The notes: generated by a model from the sequence alone, not told the origin. A stretch of DNA of 64,000 nucleotides from Neorhizobium tomejilense (GCA_002968845.1 PVBG01000013.1:62001-126000), one strand, 5' to 3'. Counted from the stretch's first letter, positions 22,560-33,831 are shown. Numbers and translations are program-made.

Positions 22560-23968
22560 ACGAAGCCAAGAAGAACAAGAAGCCTTACAAGCCAGCAGGC
22601 AAACCTGCGGAACAGCGCAGGAAACCGGCTCACTCGGAGAAGGAAAGCGGTCCCTTCAAGGCAGGCCTCGAGGTTCGGGTCACGGCCGCAAAGCTTCTGG
22701 CGGCCGTTGTCGACCGGAAAATCTCGCTCGACGGCATGCTCGACCTCGTCCATGGCAATCCGGCCTATAGGGCGCTCAGCGATGCCGATCGGGCGCTGAC
22801 GCGCGCCATCCTCAATACCGCGCTTCGTCATCTGCCGCGCATCGAGGCGGCGATCGCTTCGTTGATCGACACGCCGCTGCCGGAAGGCGCTCGGGCGCTT
22901 CACCACGTGCTGGTGATCGCCGCAGCGCAGATCCTGCATCTCGACGTGCCGCCACATGCGGCCGTCGACCTTGCGGTCGAACAGGCCAATCGCGACCCGC
23001 GCAACCGCCGTTTCGCCAAGCTGGTGAATGCGGTCCTGCGCCGGCTGGACCGTGAAAAGGACGAAATCCTTGCCACGACCGCCAGCATCTCTCCGGTGCC
23101 GGCCTGGTTCCGCAAGCGCCTGGTCGCCCTCTATGGCGAGGCGAAGGCGGATCGTATCGCCGAAGCCCAACTCGTTCCGGCGGCCATCGACCTGACGGTC
23201 AAATCCGATCCCGCAGCCTGGGCCGAAAAGCTCGGCGGCACGGTTCTGCCGACCGGCAGCATCCGCCTTGCGGCCTTCAATGGCGCGGTTTCCGCGCTCG
23301 AAGGGTTCGATGAAGGTGTCTGGTGGGTGCAGGATGTCGCCGCCAGCATTCCCGCAAAGCTGTTCGGCGACCTGAAGGGCAAGAAGGTCGCCGACCTCTG
23401 CGCCGCTCCCGGCGGCAAGACGGCACAACTGATCGCGGCCGGTGCCGAGGTGATCGCAGTCGAGCAATCCGGCAACCGGCTGGCACGGCTGAAAGAAAAC
23501 CTCGGGCGGCTCGGTTACGAGGCGGAACTGGTCGGCGGCGACCTTTTCGATTTCAAGCCGGCGGAGCCGCTGGACGGCGTGCTGCTCGATGCGCCCTGTT
23601 CCTCGACCGGCACGACGCGCCGGCATCCGGATGTATTCTGGACCAAGGGACCGGAGGACGTGACGAAGCTTGCGGCTCTGCAGGAAAAGATGCTGCGCCA
23701 CGCCGTCACGCTGGTGAAGCCCGGCGGCATTATCGTTTTCTCCAATTGCTCGCTCGATTCGCTGGAGGGGGAGGAACTGGTCGTGCGCGTGCTCAAGGAC
23801 CATCCCGAATTGAAACGCGTGGCCGTCAACCCTGAGGACTGGCCGGGGCTGGAAGGGGCGATCTCGCCGCTCGGCGAATTCCGCACCACGCCGGCCATGC
23901 TGCCCGCCAGCGAAAATTTTGTTGGCGGCATGGATGGCTTCTTCGCGAGCGTCCTTCAGGTGCGGTAA
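22556..23968 (+). CDS. rsmB: RsmB/Sun-type RNA (cytosine-5) methyltransferase
   Basis: The 470-residue protein has a lysine-rich N-terminus, then a NusB-like RNA-binding domain ([19 protein letters not shown]). A Rossmann methyltransferase domain follows, with [15 protein letters not shown] for [18 protein letters not shown] and [13 protein letters not shown], each with one of the two catalytic cysteines. It probably methylates C967 of 16S rRNA. The start is a TTG that overlaps the htpX stop (TTGA), so translation is coupled. This htpX-rsmB pair followed by a heparinase gene and purH is, to my knowledge, common in Rhizobiaceae. Confidence 0.92.
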   Translation: MNEAKKNKKPYKPAGKPAEQRRKPAHSEKESGPFKAGLEVRVTAAKLLAAVVDRKISLDGMLDLVHGNPAYRALSDADRALTRAILNTALRHLPRIEAAIASLIDTPLPEGARALHHVLVIAAAQILHLDVPPHAAVDLAVEQANRDPRNRRFAKLVNAVLRRLDREKDEILATTASISPVPAWFRKRLVALYGEAKADRIAEAQLVPAAIDLTVKSDPAAWAEKLGGTVLPTGSIRLAAFNGAVSALEGFDEGVWWVQDVAASIPAKLFGDLKGKKVADLCAAPGGKTAQLIAAGAEVIAVEQSGNRLARLKENLGRLGYEAELVGGDLFDFKPAEPLDGVLLDAPCSSTGTTRRHPDVFWTKGPEDVTKLAALQEKMLRHAVTLVKPGGIIVFSNCSLDSLEGEELVVRVLKDHPELKRVAVNPEDWPGLEGAISPLGEFRTTPAMLPASENFVGGMDGFFASVLQVR

Positions 23969-24062
23969 GGTTTTCTTCACCATACGGACTGATACTTTCG
24001 AACAATCTAATAGTTGATTCCCGCCGGCAGGGCGGAGGCTGATTCCTGCGGAGTATTCCAGA

Positions 24063-25751
24063 TTGAAGATGCGGCTCGCGGATCGCCGAAGGCTGATGTC
24101 CTTCGGCTTGCGGGAAATCTGGCGGCGCCTTTGCCGGCGTTCCGCGGGATTCCGCCTGGCCGCGATCTCGTTTTCCATGCAGGTGCCGGATCGGCTGATC
24201 GTCGCGCCCACGGATCTGCGGGCGCTCGACCCGTTCGTGGCGGAGGAAATCCTGGAAGGGCGGTTCCCGCTCGCGGGACGGATACTCGAAACCTACGGTC
24301 AATCGCCGTTCTCCGTCGAGCTGCCGTCGCGGGCGGCAGCAGAGCGGCTGCATTCTTTCGCCTGGCTCCGCCATATCCGTACCAACAAGACGGAAGCCGC
24401 CTGTGCCAGCGCCCGCCAGGTGGTCGCAGACTGGATCGCGCTTTATGGTCGACGGCCGCAGGGCATTGCGTGGGAAGCGCATGTCGCAGCGGAGCGGGTG
24501 ATCGCCTGGCTTTCGCATTCCACCGTCGTGCTGCAGGGCGCAGAAGCCGGCTTCTACCGCCGCTTCATGAAAAGCCTCGCCTATCAGGTCCGGTATCTGA
24601 GGAAGATAGCCGGCTGCACGCCGGAGGGCGATACGCGGCTGAGGCTCAGGATCGCGCTTGCCATGGCCTCGATCTCGATGCCGACACGGGCCGCCTATAT
24701 CCGTCGCGAGGGCAGGCGCCTGGATCGGGAGCTGGAACGTCAGATCCTTGCCGATGGCGGTCATGTGTCGCGCAATCCACGTGCGGTGCTCGACCTGCTG
24801 ATCGATCTCCTGCCGCTTCGTCAGACCTATATCAATCTTGGCCATGACCTGCCACAAAAACTCATTCCGACGATCGATCGCATGTATCCGGCGCTCCGCT
24901 TCTTCCGGCATCAGGATGGGGATCTGGCGCTGTTCAACGGCGCGAGCTCGACGCCCGCGAGCGAGCTGATGTCGGTGCTGCGTTATGACGAGACAGCCGG
25001 CAAGCCGTTCAAGGCGCTGCCGCACATGAACTATCATCGCCTCTCGGCGGACGGCACGACGCTAATCGTCGATACCGGCCGCCCGCTCTCTCCAGGGCTT
25101 TCTCGTGGGGCGCATGCGGGCTGCCTGTCCTTCGAGATGTCGGCCGGCCGGCACCGCTTCATCGTCAATTGCGGTTCGCCGAAATATGCAGGGCGGAACT
25201 ACCGGCACATGGCACGCTCGACGCCCGCCCATTCGACGGTGACGCTGAACGAAACGTCGTCCAGCCGCATCATCCGGTCCCGGTTCGCAGGCTCGATGCT
25301 GCTCGGCGGCGTGTCGGAAGTGGAGGTCGAGCGCTGGGACGACTTGCATGGCAATGACTGGCTGCGGGCCAGCCACGACGGCTACGTCCACCAGTTCGGT
25401 TATTTCCACGAACGCGAGATCGGCCTCAATGTGAAGGGCAACAAGATCAAGGGCCACGATAGGCTCTTCCTGCCGGAGGGCGAGGTGGCCGAAAGCGGGC
25501 CGTTCCTGGCGGTGGCGCGTTTCCACATCCATCCGGTCATCACGCTGTCGCGCCGGGACGAGGAGAGCGTCAGTATGCGTGCGCCGGATGGAGAGACCTG
25601 GATCTTTGCGGCACCGGGGCTGCAGGTGATGATCGACGAGGACATCTTCTTTGCCGACGTCTCCGGCGTGCGGCCGAGCCAGCAGCTCGTCATCGAGTTT
25701 TCTCCGCCGGAGACTTCGGAAATACGCTGGATGCTGAGACGCGGCGAATAG
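24063..25751 (+). CDS. Heparinase II/III-family protein
   Basis: The 562-residue protein has the alpha-helical N-terminal part (residues about 90-290) and a C-terminal beta domain with the heparinase II/III signature [20 protein letters not shown] and [18 protein letters not shown] region with [11 protein letters not shown] holds the conserved histidine. Family members are polysaccharide lyases, but rhizobial versions between rsmB and purH are uncharacterised and lack an obvious signal peptide. The TTG at 24063 is nine bases after GCGGAG. An ATG at 24096 is a fair alternative. Substrate is unknown. Confidence 0.83.
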   Translation: MKMRLADRRRLMSFGLREIWRRLCRRSAGFRLAAISFSMQVPDRLIVAPTDLRALDPFVAEEILEGRFPLAGRILETYGQSPFSVELPSRAAAERLHSFAWLRHIRTNKTEAACASARQVVADWIALYGRRPQGIAWEAHVAAERVIAWLSHSTVVLQGAEAGFYRRFMKSLAYQVRYLRKIAGCTPEGDTRLRLRIALAMASISMPTRAAYIRREGRRLDRELERQILADGGHVSRNPRAVLDLLIDLLPLRQTYINLGHDLPQKLIPTIDRMYPALRFFRHQDGDLALFNGASSTPASELMSVLRYDETAGKPFKALPHMNYHRLSADGTTLIVDTGRPLSPGLSRGAHAGCLSFEMSAGRHRFIVNCGSPKYAGRNYRHMARSTPAHSTVTLNETSSSRIIRSRFAGSMLLGGVSEVEVERWDDLHGNDWLRASHDGYVHQFGYFHEREIGLNVKGNKIKGHDRLFLPEGEVAESGPFLAVARFHIHPVITLSRRDEESVSMRAPDGETWIFAAPGLQVMIDEDIFFADVSGVRPSQQLVIEFSPPETSEIRWMLRRGE

Positions 25752-25837
25752 GCCGTTTCTTCTTCCGCCAAGCTGTGCTAACGGGCGGCCATCTTACCTT
25801 CGCGCCGGGTACCGCGGCGCCTTTCCAGGAGAGACCG

Positions 25838-27454
25838 ATGGCCGTCGTTTCCAAGAAAATCCCCGCTCCCGACCGCATCAGGATCCGCACCGCGCTGCTC
25901 TCGGTCTCCGACAAGACCGGTATCATCGAGCTTGCCAAGGCCCTCACCGAGCGGGGCGTGAAGCTGCTGTCGACGGGCGGTACGCACAAGGCGATCGCCG
26001 CCGCGGGCCTTGCCGTGACCGACGTGTCGGAAGTCACCGGTTTTCCGGAAATCATGGACGGGCGGGTGAAGACGCTGCACCCGACCGTGCACGGCGGCCT
26101 GCTGGCGATCCGCGACGACGCGGAACATGTCGCCGCGATGAAGGAACACGATATCGAAGGCATCGATCTTGCCGTCATCAACCTCTACCCGTTCGAGGAA
26201 GTGCGCGCCGCCGGCGGCGACTATCCGACGACGGTCGAGAATATCGATATCGGCGGGCCGGCGATGATCCGCGCGTCCGCCAAGAACCATGCCTATGTGA
26301 CCACCGTCACCGATCCTTCCGACTATCCGGCACTGATCGAGGCGCTGCGCTCGAATGACGGGCAGACCGTCTATGCCTTCCGCCAGAAGCTCGCCGCCAA
26401 GGCCTATGCCCGCACGGCCGCCTATGACACGGCGATCTCGAACTGGTTTGCGGAAGCGCTCGACATTGAAATCCCGCGCTACCGGACGATCGGCGGCGTG
26501 CTGAAAGAAGAGATGCGCTACGGCGAGAACCCGCACCAGAGCGCCGGCTTCTACGTGACCGGCGAAAACCGCCCGGGCGTGGCGACCGCAAAACTGCTTC
26601 AGGGCAAGCAGCTTTCCTACAACAATATCAACGATACGGACGGCGCCTTCGAGCTGATCGCCGAATTCTCGCCGGAAAAGGCGCCGGCCTGCGCGATCAT
26701 CAAGCATGCCAACCCTTGCGGTGTGGCGACCGGTCCGAGCCTCAAAGACGCTTATCTCAGGGCGCTCGCCTGCGATTCCACCTCGGCCTTCGGTGGCATC
26801 ATTGCGGTCAATCAGCTTCTCGACGCGGAGACGGCCGAAGAGATCGTCAAGTTGTTCACGGAAGTGATCATTGCGCCGGCGGTTTCCGACGAGGCCCAGG
26901 CGATCATCGCTGCCAAGAAGAACCTGCGCCTGCTGGTCACCGGCGGCTTGCCGGACCCGCGTTCGCGCGGCCTGACGGCGAAGACCGTTTCGGGCGGCCT
27001 ACTGGTCCAGACCCGCGACAACGGCATGGTCGAGGACATCGACCTGCGCGTCGTCACAAAACGCGCGCCGACGCCGACCGAACTCGAAGACATGAAGTTC
27101 GCCTTCAAGGTCGCCAAGCACGTGAAGTCGAATGCGGTCGTCTACGCCAAGAACGGCCAGACGGCCGGTATCGGCGCCGGCCAGATGAGCCGCATCGATT
27201 CCGCCCGCATTGCCGGCATCAAGGCGGAAGAGGCGGCCAGGGCCATGGGCTGGGCCGAGCCGATGACCAAGGGTTCCGCGGTCGCCTCGGAAGCGTTTTT
27301 CCCGTTTGCCGACGGCCTGCTTTCGGCCATTGCCGCCGGTGCCACGGCGGTCATCCAGCCCGGCGGCTCGATGCGCGACGACGAAGTGATCGCCGCTGCC
27401 GACGAGCATGGTGTTGCGATGGTGTTCACGGGAATGCGGCATTTCCGGCATTGA
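25838..27454 (+). CDS. purH: Bifunctional AICAR transformylase / IMP cyclohydrolase
   Basis: The 538-residue enzyme has the N-terminal IMP cyclohydrolase domain ([16 protein letters not shown] and [11 protein letters not shown]). The C-terminal AICAR transformylase domain has [19 protein letters not shown] and the late [10 protein letters not shown]. It carries out the last two steps of purine synthesis, using 10-formyl-tetrahydrofolate. The ATG at 25838 follows AGGAGA by six bases. An in-frame ATG 21 codons earlier encodes a stretch unlike PurH. Length is typical. Confidence 0.97.
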   Translation: MAVVSKKIPAPDRIRIRTALLSVSDKTGIIELAKALTERGVKLLSTGGTHKAIAAAGLAVTDVSEVTGFPEIMDGRVKTLHPTVHGGLLAIRDDAEHVAAMKEHDIEGIDLAVINLYPFEEVRAAGGDYPTTVENIDIGGPAMIRASAKNHAYVTTVTDPSDYPALIEALRSNDGQTVYAFRQKLAAKAYARTAAYDTAISNWFAEALDIEIPRYRTIGGVLKEEMRYGENPHQSAGFYVTGENRPGVATAKLLQGKQLSYNNINDTDGAFELIAEFSPEKAPACAIIKHANPCGVATGPSLKDAYLRALACDSTSAFGGIIAVNQLLDAETAEEIVKLFTEVIIAPAVSDEAQAIIAAKKNLRLLVTGGLPDPRSRGLTAKTVSGGLLVQTRDNGMVEDIDLRVVTKRAPTPTELEDMKFAFKVAKHVKSNAVVYAKNGQTAGIGAGQMSRIDSARIAGIKAEEAARAMGWAEPMTKGSAVASEAFFPFADGLLSAIAAGATAVIQPGGSMRDDEVIAAADEHGVAMVFTGMRHFRH

Positions 27455-27484
27455 TGGTGCTGAGGCACTGAGCGTGTGGCATGG

Positions 27485-27507
27485 ATCCTCGGGTCAAGCC
27501 CGAGGAT
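27485..27507. repeat. Palindromic repeat, copy A
   Basis: ATCCTCGGG and CCCGAGGAT form a perfect 9-bp stem with loop TCAAG. Text of this type (ATCCTCGGGTCAAGCCCGAGGAT) is a familiar interspersed palindrome of rhizobial chromosomes. It follows purH by 30 bases and could also act as a transcript end. Confidence 0.7.
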
Positions 27508-27597
27508 GGCGACGCAGAGTTTTTTGCGCATGCCAAAAGAGATATTCGAGGGCGCTTCTGCCTTCTTTCTTTCGTCAGGCGATCCACGCATTCCGTC

Positions 27598-27620
27598 ATC
27601 CTCGGGTTCGCCCCGAGGAT
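27598..27620. repeat. Palindromic repeat, copy B (inverted partner of copy A)
   Basis: ATCCTCGGG and CCCGAGGAT recur with loop TTCGC. The flanking CGTCATCC here mirrors GGATGGCGACG at copy A, so the two copies are in inverted orientation, about 90 bases apart. They lie in the convergent gap between purH and the MFS gene. Confidence 0.7.
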
Positions 27621-27647
27621 CCACGTCCCGGCCAAATAGCTACCCGC

Positions 27648-29030
27648 CTATTTCCTGTTTGCCGGATAAGGCGTCGCAAGCAGCAGCAGCAACCCCGCCA
27701 CGAGGAAGATCAGCAGCGTGGCCATGCCGAGCCGGGCTGAGCCGCTGGCATAGGTCATGAGCGAGAAGAACAGCGTGGCGAGGAAGCTCGTCGCCCGCCC
27801 GGAGAGCGCGTAGATGCCGAAATAGCGGCCGGTCTCGGAAAGGCTGACGCTGCGCGCGAGATAGGATCTGGACGAGGCCTGGACGGGGCCGAAGGCGATG
27901 CCGATCAGCAATCCGAACAGGATATAGGCTTTTTCCGCCGCGGTGCCGAACAGGCCGCCGCTATCCTCTGCCGAAAGAGGCAGAAGGCCGAAGAAGACGA
28001 AGCCAGGGCCGGTGGAGATGATGCCGAGAGTGGCCACCAGCAACAGGACGAGGCTGATGATCACGACGATCTTCGAGCCGAGCAGGCGGTCGAGCCACCC
28101 GGCGACGATGCAGCCGAAAATCGCCACGACATTCAGGATGATGCCGTAGATGCCGATCTCGATCGTCGCCCAGCCGAACATCCCGGCCGCAAACGTGCCG
28201 CCGAGGATCAGCAGGCCGTTGACGCCGTCCTGGTAGAGCATGCGGGCGACCAGGAATTTCGCGATACCTGTACGCTGCCTCAGGTCCCGCAGCGTGCCGC
28301 CAAGTTCCCTTATACCGGAGCGGACCGCCGCGGCGAGCGGCAGGCCCTTTTTGGCGTCCGGCGTGAAGAAGAACATCGGCAGGATGAACAGGAAATACCA
28401 GAGGGCGGAGATCGGACCGGTGATCCGCGCGTCCTCGCCGAGATGCGGGTCGAGGCCAAAAAGCGGAGGGATGCCGATCAGCGTTTTGCCGCTTTCGGGA
28501 TTGGCGGCAAGCAGCGCCACGACGGCGATCAGCACGATCATGCCGCCGAGATAACCGAGACCCCAGGCGACGTTGGAAATGCGGCCGACATCCTCCTTGG
28601 AAACCAGGCGCGGCATCATCGAATCATTGAAGACGGTTGAGAACTCCGCGGCGATCGATGCGAAGATCATGAAGATCATCGGCCAGATGATCGGAGAACC
28701 GGGCGCTGCAAACCAGAGGGCCGAGACGCAGGCGATCTTGATCATCGCAAAAAAGGCGATCCACGGTTTGCGGGGGCCGGCCTGGTCGGCGATCGAGCCG
28801 AGGATGGGGGAGAATACGGCGATGACCAGCGACGAGACCGTCGCCATGTTGCTCCACGCCGCCTGCGCCGAGACGGGATCCTCGGTCAGCCTCGAGACGA
28901 AATAGGGGCCGAAGATGAAGGTGGTGACGACGGTGAAGAACGGCTGGGCCGCCCAGTCGAAGAACATCCAGCCCCAGATGCCGCGCCGGCTCGTTTTCAC
29001 CGGCGCATCGTCCACATCAATAACGGCCAT
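27648..29030 (-). CDS. MFS transporter of the UMF1/Atg22-like family
   Basis: The 460-residue protein has 11-12 hydrophobic segments. Its N-terminal text WGWMFFDWAAQPFFTVVTTFIFGPYF is typical of the UMF1/Atg22-like MFS branch (F-D-W-A-x-Q-P). A loop with D-Q-A-G-P-R-K-P-W follows the second helix, where the MFS A-motif lies. The inner membrane location is clear but the substrate is not known. It lies 34 bases downstream of the NAD-glutamate dehydrogenase gene in the same direction, so the two may be co-transcribed. That would fit export or uptake of an amino acid-related compound, which is a guess. Confidence 0.85.
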   Translation of the reverse strand: MAVIDVDDAPVKTSRRGIWGWMFFDWAAQPFFTVVTTFIFGPYFVSRLTEDPVSAQAAWSNMATVSSLVIAVFSPILGSIADQAGPRKPWIAFFAMIKIACVSALWFAAPGSPIIWPMIFMIFASIAAEFSTVFNDSMMPRLVSKEDVGRISNVAWGLGYLGGMIVLIAVVALLAANPESGKTLIGIPPLFGLDPHLGEDARITGPISALWYFLFILPMFFFTPDAKKGLPLAAAVRSGIRELGGTLRDLRQRTGIAKFLVARMLYQDGVNGLLILGGTFAAGMFGWATIEIGIYGIILNVVAIFGCIVAGWLDRLLGSKIVVIISLVLLLVATLGIISTGPGFVFFGLLPLSAEDSGGLFGTAAEKAYILFGLLIGIAFGPVQASSRSYLARSVSLSETGRYFGIYALSGRATSFLATLFFSLMTYASGSARLGMATLLIFLVAGLLLLLATPYPANRK

Positions 29031-29064
29031 TTTTCCCCCGGATCAGCCAGTTCGGTCCGTTGTC

Positions 29065-32000
29065 CTACATCGCCCGACCGTGCGCAAGATCGCTGAGGAG
29101 ACCGGCCGCGACGGTGATCTTCGGAAGCGTCAACTCGCCGCTTTCGCTCAAGATCACCAGTTCGGCACCGATGCGGTTCACCCGCACCCGGTCGCCGCCG
29201 ACCCAAGCTTCCAGCGGCTTCTTGTCCTTCGGATGGGCAGTCATCGCGGCGATGACGATATCGCGGCGCGCCGAGGCGAGCTGCTGCAGGCTACGGGAGA
29301 GCGCCAGGCTTTCATAGTGCTCCGAGGTGCTGATGCGTTCGCCAGCGCCGATCAGTCGGTTGATGCGGAAGGTTTCGGTAACAGTGAAATAGCTCTCGGT
29401 GGCGCGCGCCATGGTCTCGCCGGTGCGGTCGGCGATCAGCATGATCTCCGGCACCAGGACCAGCGTCGACAGCAACAGGATTTCACGGGCAAGCGATGCC
29501 GGTATGCCCTGCGCTTCGAGTTCCGAGGCGCGGGCTGCGGTTTCCACGAAATCTCCGCCCGCCAGTGACGAGCGCAGCCCTTTGATCGCGGCCTTGAGCC
29601 GGCTCATCGCGCCGTCCATGTCGCCGGTGCCGACCTGCGTCTGCAGGATGAGGCGGGTTGCTTCCGCGAAGGTCTCGGTGGTGCGGGCGTAGAGATCGTT
29701 CTGCAGCTGGCCGGGGATTTTTCCATCCAGCGCATCGATCTCGGCCCAGAGCTTGGGAAGTTCGAAGCCGTCGCGGGCAAGGAAGGCAGCCTTGACGACA
29801 TTTGCTGCCGTAGCGCCGGTCATATCGCTCATCTGCTGCACAAAACCCGGGCCGCCGCGGTTGATCGCCTCGTTGGCGAGCGTGGTGGCGACGATTTCGC
29901 GATGCAGGCGGTGGGACTGGATGTCCGCCGCGTAAGCCTTCTGCATCTTGGCCGGGAAATAGGCCTTCAGGACGGCCGAGAAATAGGGGTCGTCCGGCAG
30001 GCTGCTGTCGAGCAGGGCATCGAAGAGAACGATCTTCGAATAGGAGAGCAACACGCCGATTTCTGGCCGGGTCAGCGGTCTGCCGGAGGAATAACGCTCC
30101 GCAAGCTCCGCATCATCGGGCAGAGTTTCGACCTTGCGATTGAGCTGGCCTTGCGATTCCAGCACGGACATCAGCCGTGAAAGTTCTTCGCGGTTGCCGG
30201 TACCCTTGCGTTCGGTCAGCGAGATCGACAGCGGCTGCAGATAGTTGTTGCGCAGCACGAGATGGCCGACTTCTTCGGTCATCGAGGCGAGAAGCTGGTT
30301 CCGTTTGTCGCGGGCAAGCCGCCCATCCTGCATGGCCGAATTGAGGGCGATCTTGATATTGACCTCGACGTCGGAGCAGTTGACGCCGGCGGAATTGTCG
30401 ATCGCATCGGAATTGCAGCGCCCGCCATTCAGCGAATAGGCGATGCGGCCCTTCTGGGTCATGCCGAGATTGGCGCCTTCGCCGATGACGCTGGCGCGCA
30501 CCTCGGCCGCGGTGATGCGGATGGGATCATTGGCGCGGTCGCCGACTTCCGCATCGGTTTCGGAGGTTGCCTTGATATAGGTGCCGATGCCGCCGAACCA
30601 GAGGAGGTCGACCGGGCTCTTCAGGATCGCGGTCATGATCTCGAAGGGCGTCGCCGTCGTCTTGTCGATACCGATTGCGGCAGCGGCCTGCCTGGTGAGC
30701 TTTACCGACTTCTCCGAGCGGGAAATGACCATCGCCCCTTCGGAAAGGGTTGATTTGTCGTAATCCTGCCAGCTCGACCGGGGCAGGGCGAACATGCGTT
30801 CGCGTTCGGTGAAGGACTTTTCGAGATCCGGATCCGGATCGATGACGATATCGCGATGGTCGAAGGCCGCGATGAGACGGATCTTGCGCGACAGCAGCAT
30901 GCCGTTGCCGAAGACGTCGCCGGACATGTCGCCGACGCCGACGACTGTGAACGGCGTCGTCTGGATGTCGATATCCTTCTCGCGGAAATGCCGTTTCACG
31001 GCTTCCCAGGCGCCGCGAGCGGTGATGCCCATCTTCTTATGGTCGTAACCGACCGAACCGCCGGAGGCGAAGGCATCGTCCAGCCAGAAGCCGGCTTCCT
31101 GCGCCAAGCCGTTGGCGGTGTCGGAGAAGGTCGCCGTACCCTTGTCGGCGGCAACCACGAAATACGGGTCGTCGCCATCGAGGCGGATCGTGTCCGGCGG
31201 CCCGACGATGTCGGCGCCGACGATATTGTCGGTGATCGACAGGAGGGTGCGGATGAAGGTCTTGTAGGCTTCTCGGCCGGCATTGAAGAATGCGTCGCGG
31301 GAGCTCGCCGGCGGCAGCATTTTCGGGAAGAAGCCGCCCTTGGCGCCGACCGGCACGATCACGGCGTTCTTGACCTGCTGCGCCTTCACGAGGCCGAGGA
31401 TTTCCGTCCGATAGTCCTCGCCGCGGTCCGACCAGCGCAGGCCGCCGCGCGCAACCTTGCCGAAGCGCAGGTGCACGCCTTCAACCTCGGTGCCGTAGAC
31501 GAAGATTTCGCGGAAGGGTCGGGGTTCCGGCAGGCCGTCCAGCAGCTTCGGATCGAGCTTGAAGGCGAACATCCGGTGCGGGGCGCCATTGGCGTCGCGC
31601 TGGAAGTAGTTGGTCCGGAGCGTGGCATCGACCGCATTGACGAAACGGCGAAGCGTGCGGTCCTCGTCGAGATTGGGCACGTTGCCGAGCGCTTCTTCGA
31701 TTTCGGCGTGATGGTCGGTGAGTTTCTTGACGCGGGCCTTCTCAGTGATCTTCGGGTCGAAGCCGTCGCGGAAGAGGCGGAAGATGGCGGCGGATATGGC
31801 CGGGTATTTCACCAGGGTGTCGGCGATATAGGCCTGCGAGTAAACGATGCCGGTCTGGCGCAGATAACGGGAATATGCGCGCAGCACCGTGACTTCGCGG
31901 GCGGACAGGCCGGCCAGCAGAACCAGCCGGTTGAAGGTGTCATTGTCGATCAGGCCTTCGAAGGCGGAGAGGAAGGCCTCTTCCAGAGCCAGGCCTTCGC

Positions 32001-33831
32001 GGGACAGGTCGACCTCGCGCCCGTCGCCGAGCTGCAGTTCCATGTCGTGGAGGACGATCAGCTTGCGGTCGTTTTCCGGCCCGACCTCGATCTCGAACGT
32101 CTGCTCGCTGACGGCGTGGAAGCCAAGGTTTTCGAGAAGCGGCACGCGGCGGGAGAGCGACAGGTGCCGGTCCTTGTGGAAGATCTTCAGCGACACGGTG
32201 TTGGCGGCGTCGCCGGGGCGGCGATAGAAGGCGATGCGGATCGTTTCGCCGGCTGCACAGGCGGCGATGTCCGGCAGGTCGGCGAAGGTTTCGTCGGGCG
32301 AAAAGGCTTCCTGGAAGGCCTGGGTGACGGTGAGCCGCGGTCCCTCCTCCGCAAGCGCTGCGAAGCGGTCCTCCCAGGGGGTGGCGATGAGCCGGATCGC
32401 TTCCTCGAGCTTGCCCTGCGCGATCCTCGGCGTCTTGCCGCCGCGCCGGCCGATGATCATGTGGACGCGGGCGACGCCGCCTTCCGGGAAAGCCGGGTAA
32501 TAGGCGGAGACGTGGCCGTCATAGACCTTGGTCAGGTAGTCGCCGACCTTCTCGCGGACCAGGGAATTGTAGTCCTCGCGAGGCACATAGACGATCACCG
32601 AGACGAAACGGTCGAAATGGTCGATGCGCGGCAGGACCCGGACGCGCGGACGCTCGCTCAGTTCCATGATCTGCTCGCAGAAGCGGGCCAGCAGATCGGC
32701 ATCGATCTGGAAGAGGTCGTCACGCGGATAGGATTCGAGCGTGTTTTCCAGCATGCGGCCGGAATGGCTGTCGGGGTCAAAGCCGAACTGCTCTTCCACC
32801 CGACCGGTCTTGGCGCGCAGGAGAGGGATGTCGCGCACGGAATGGGTATAGGCGGTTGCCGTGAAAAGACCGACGACGCGCAGCTCGCCGACCACTTCGC
32901 CCTTTTCGTCGAAGCGCTTGACGCCGACATAATCCATGTAGGCGCGGCGGTGCACCACGGATTTCACGTTCGCCTTGGTGACGATCAGGAAATCGGGGCC
33001 GTCGAGGAACTCGAGGATTTCGGGGGTGGTCGTCACCGCGTCCTTGCCCTGGCGCAGCACCAGCACATCCGGATCGGAGAGGATGCCGAGACCGCGGCCC
33101 TTGCCGCGTTCAACCTTGGCCTCAGTGCCCTTGCCGGAATAGACGTATTCGCGCATGCCGAGGAAGGTGAAGTTGTCGTCGCGCAGCCAGTCCAGGAAGG
33201 CCAGCGCCTCGTCGCGATCGGCCTTGCGGCGGCTTGTCGAATTGTTGAGTTGCTTGGCGGCGCCGTCGAGGACTTCCAGCATGGAGCCCCAGTCGGTGAT
33301 CGACAGATGAACCTGGTCTAGGATGTAGCGGATGCGCTCGGTGAGCGAAGCGGCCTGTTCCTCGTTGAGCGGCGAAAGATGGATCTGGATGAGGCTCACA
33401 TGATGAGCCGGGTTGCTGGGCTGTTCGTTGGAACGGAGCGCCGGTTCCTTGCCCGGTTCAACGACCAGGATCGGATGAACCGCCATGGTGAGGTCGCGGT
33501 GGGTGGCGGTCACCTCGCCCATGACCGAGTCGAACAAAAAGGGCATGTTGCGGTCGACGACGGTCAGCACCGAGACCGGAATTCCGTCCGGCTCGACACC
33601 GGCGATCGGTTCGACCGTGATGTCGGCCCGGATCCGCGTCCAGGCCATCAGCCGCTCGGCTGCATGATTGGCGGAAAGCGCCAGCATTTCCGGCGTATAG
33701 CTTTCGATGTCGTCAGTGCTGGCCCGGGCAAACAGGATGAGCGGGTCGAGATGCGGCCCCTTGCTTGCAGCGACGATCTTGCGCGCGCTTTCGATCTGTT
33801 TTTCCCGTTTCGGATTCTGCCTGACGGCCAT
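29065..33831 (-). CDS. gdhB: NAD-specific glutamate dehydrogenase, 180-kDa type
   Basis: The 1588-residue protein belongs to the very large NAD-GDH family. It has a long N-terminal part with ACT-like domains, then the catalytic domain with LRWSDRGEDYRTEILGLVKAQQ and IVPVGAKGGF (glutamate and phosphate region). The NAD-binding region has GVGDMSGDVFGNGML and the late VIGEGANLGMTQ. It deaminates glutamate to 2-oxoglutarate for catabolism. The ATG at 33831 follows GGAGA. An upstream ATG at 33852 would add MEKGERD, which looks like translated ribosome binding site. Divergent from pdxY. Size is normal for the family (about 1,580-1,620). Confidence 0.95.
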   Translation of the reverse strand: MAVRQNPKREKQIESARKIVAASKGPHLDPLILFARASTDDIESYTPEMLALSANHAAERLMAWTRIRADITVEPIAGVEPDGIPVSVLTVVDRNMPFLFDSVMGEVTATHRDLTMAVHPILVVEPGKEPALRSNEQPSNPAHHVSLIQIHLSPLNEEQAASLTERIRYILDQVHLSITDWGSMLEVLDGAAKQLNNSTSRRKADRDEALAFLDWLRDDNFTFLGMREYVYSGKGTEAKVERGKGRGLGILSDPDVLVLRQGKDAVTTTPEILEFLDGPDFLIVTKANVKSVVHRRAYMDYVGVKRFDEKGEVVGELRVVGLFTATAYTHSVRDIPLLRAKTGRVEEQFGFDPDSHSGRMLENTLESYPRDDLFQIDADLLARFCEQIMELSERPRVRVLPRIDHFDRFVSVIVYVPREDYNSLVREKVGDYLTKVYDGHVSAYYPAFPEGGVARVHMIIGRRGGKTPRIAQGKLEEAIRLIATPWEDRFAALAEEGPRLTVTQAFQEAFSPDETFADLPDIAACAAGETIRIAFYRRPGDAANTVSLKIFHKDRHLSLSRRVPLLENLGFHAVSEQTFEIEVGPENDRKLIVLHDMELQLGDGREVDLSREGLALEEAFLSAFEGLIDNDTFNRLVLLAGLSAREVTVLRAYSRYLRQTGIVYSQAYIADTLVKYPAISAAIFRLFRDGFDPKITEKARVKKLTDHHAEIEEALGNVPNLDEDRTLRRFVNAVDATLRTNYFQRDANGAPHRMFAFKLDPKLLDGLPEPRPFREIFVYGTEVEGVHLRFGKVARGGLRWSDRGEDYRTEILGLVKAQQVKNAVIVPVGAKGGFFPKMLPPASSRDAFFNAGREAYKTFIRTLLSITDNIVGADIVGPPDTIRLDGDDPYFVVAADKGTATFSDTANGLAQEAGFWLDDAFASGGSVGYDHKKMGITARGAWEAVKRHFREKDIDIQTTPFTVVGVGDMSGDVFGNGMLLSRKIRLIAAFDHRDIVIDPDPDLEKSFTERERMFALPRSSWQDYDKSTLSEGAMVISRSEKSVKLTRQAAAAIGIDKTTATPFEIMTAILKSPVDLLWFGGIGTYIKATSETDAEVGDRANDPIRITAAEVRASVIGEGANLGMTQKGRIAYSLNGGRCNSDAIDNSAGVNCSDVEVNIKIALNSAMQDGRLARDKRNQLLASMTEEVGHLVLRNNYLQPLSISLTERKGTGNREELSRLMSVLESQGQLNRKVETLPDDAELAERYSSGRPLTRPEIGVLLSYSKIVLFDALLDSSLPDDPYFSAVLKAYFPAKMQKAYAADIQSHRLHREIVATTLANEAINRGGPGFVQQMSDMTGATAANVVKAAFLARDGFELPKLWAEIDALDGKIPGQLQNDLYARTTETFAEATRLILQTQVGTGDMDGAMSRLKAAIKGLRSSLAGGDFVETAARASELEAQGIPASLAREILLLSTLVLVPEIMLIADRTGETMARATESYFTVTETFRINRLIGAGERISTSEHYESLALSRSLQQLASARRDIVIAAMTAHPKDKKPLEAWVGGDRVRVNRIGAELVILSESGELTLPKITVAAGLLSDLAHGRAM

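Noticed and set aside
22283-24211. A 642-codon open frame antisense to htpX and rsmB
   Set aside because: It spans two well-supported genes and their junction, with no domain of its own.
27485-27620. CRISPR-like appearance of two similar short repeats
   Set aside because: There are only two copies in inverted orientation, each a palindrome, with no further spacers and no cas genes. They are interspersed repeats.
30856-33321. An 821-codon open frame on the plus strand opposite the NAD-GDH gene
   Set aside because: It is a shadow of the catalytic GDH gene with no motif. The minus-strand frame has clear GDH signatures over the whole length.
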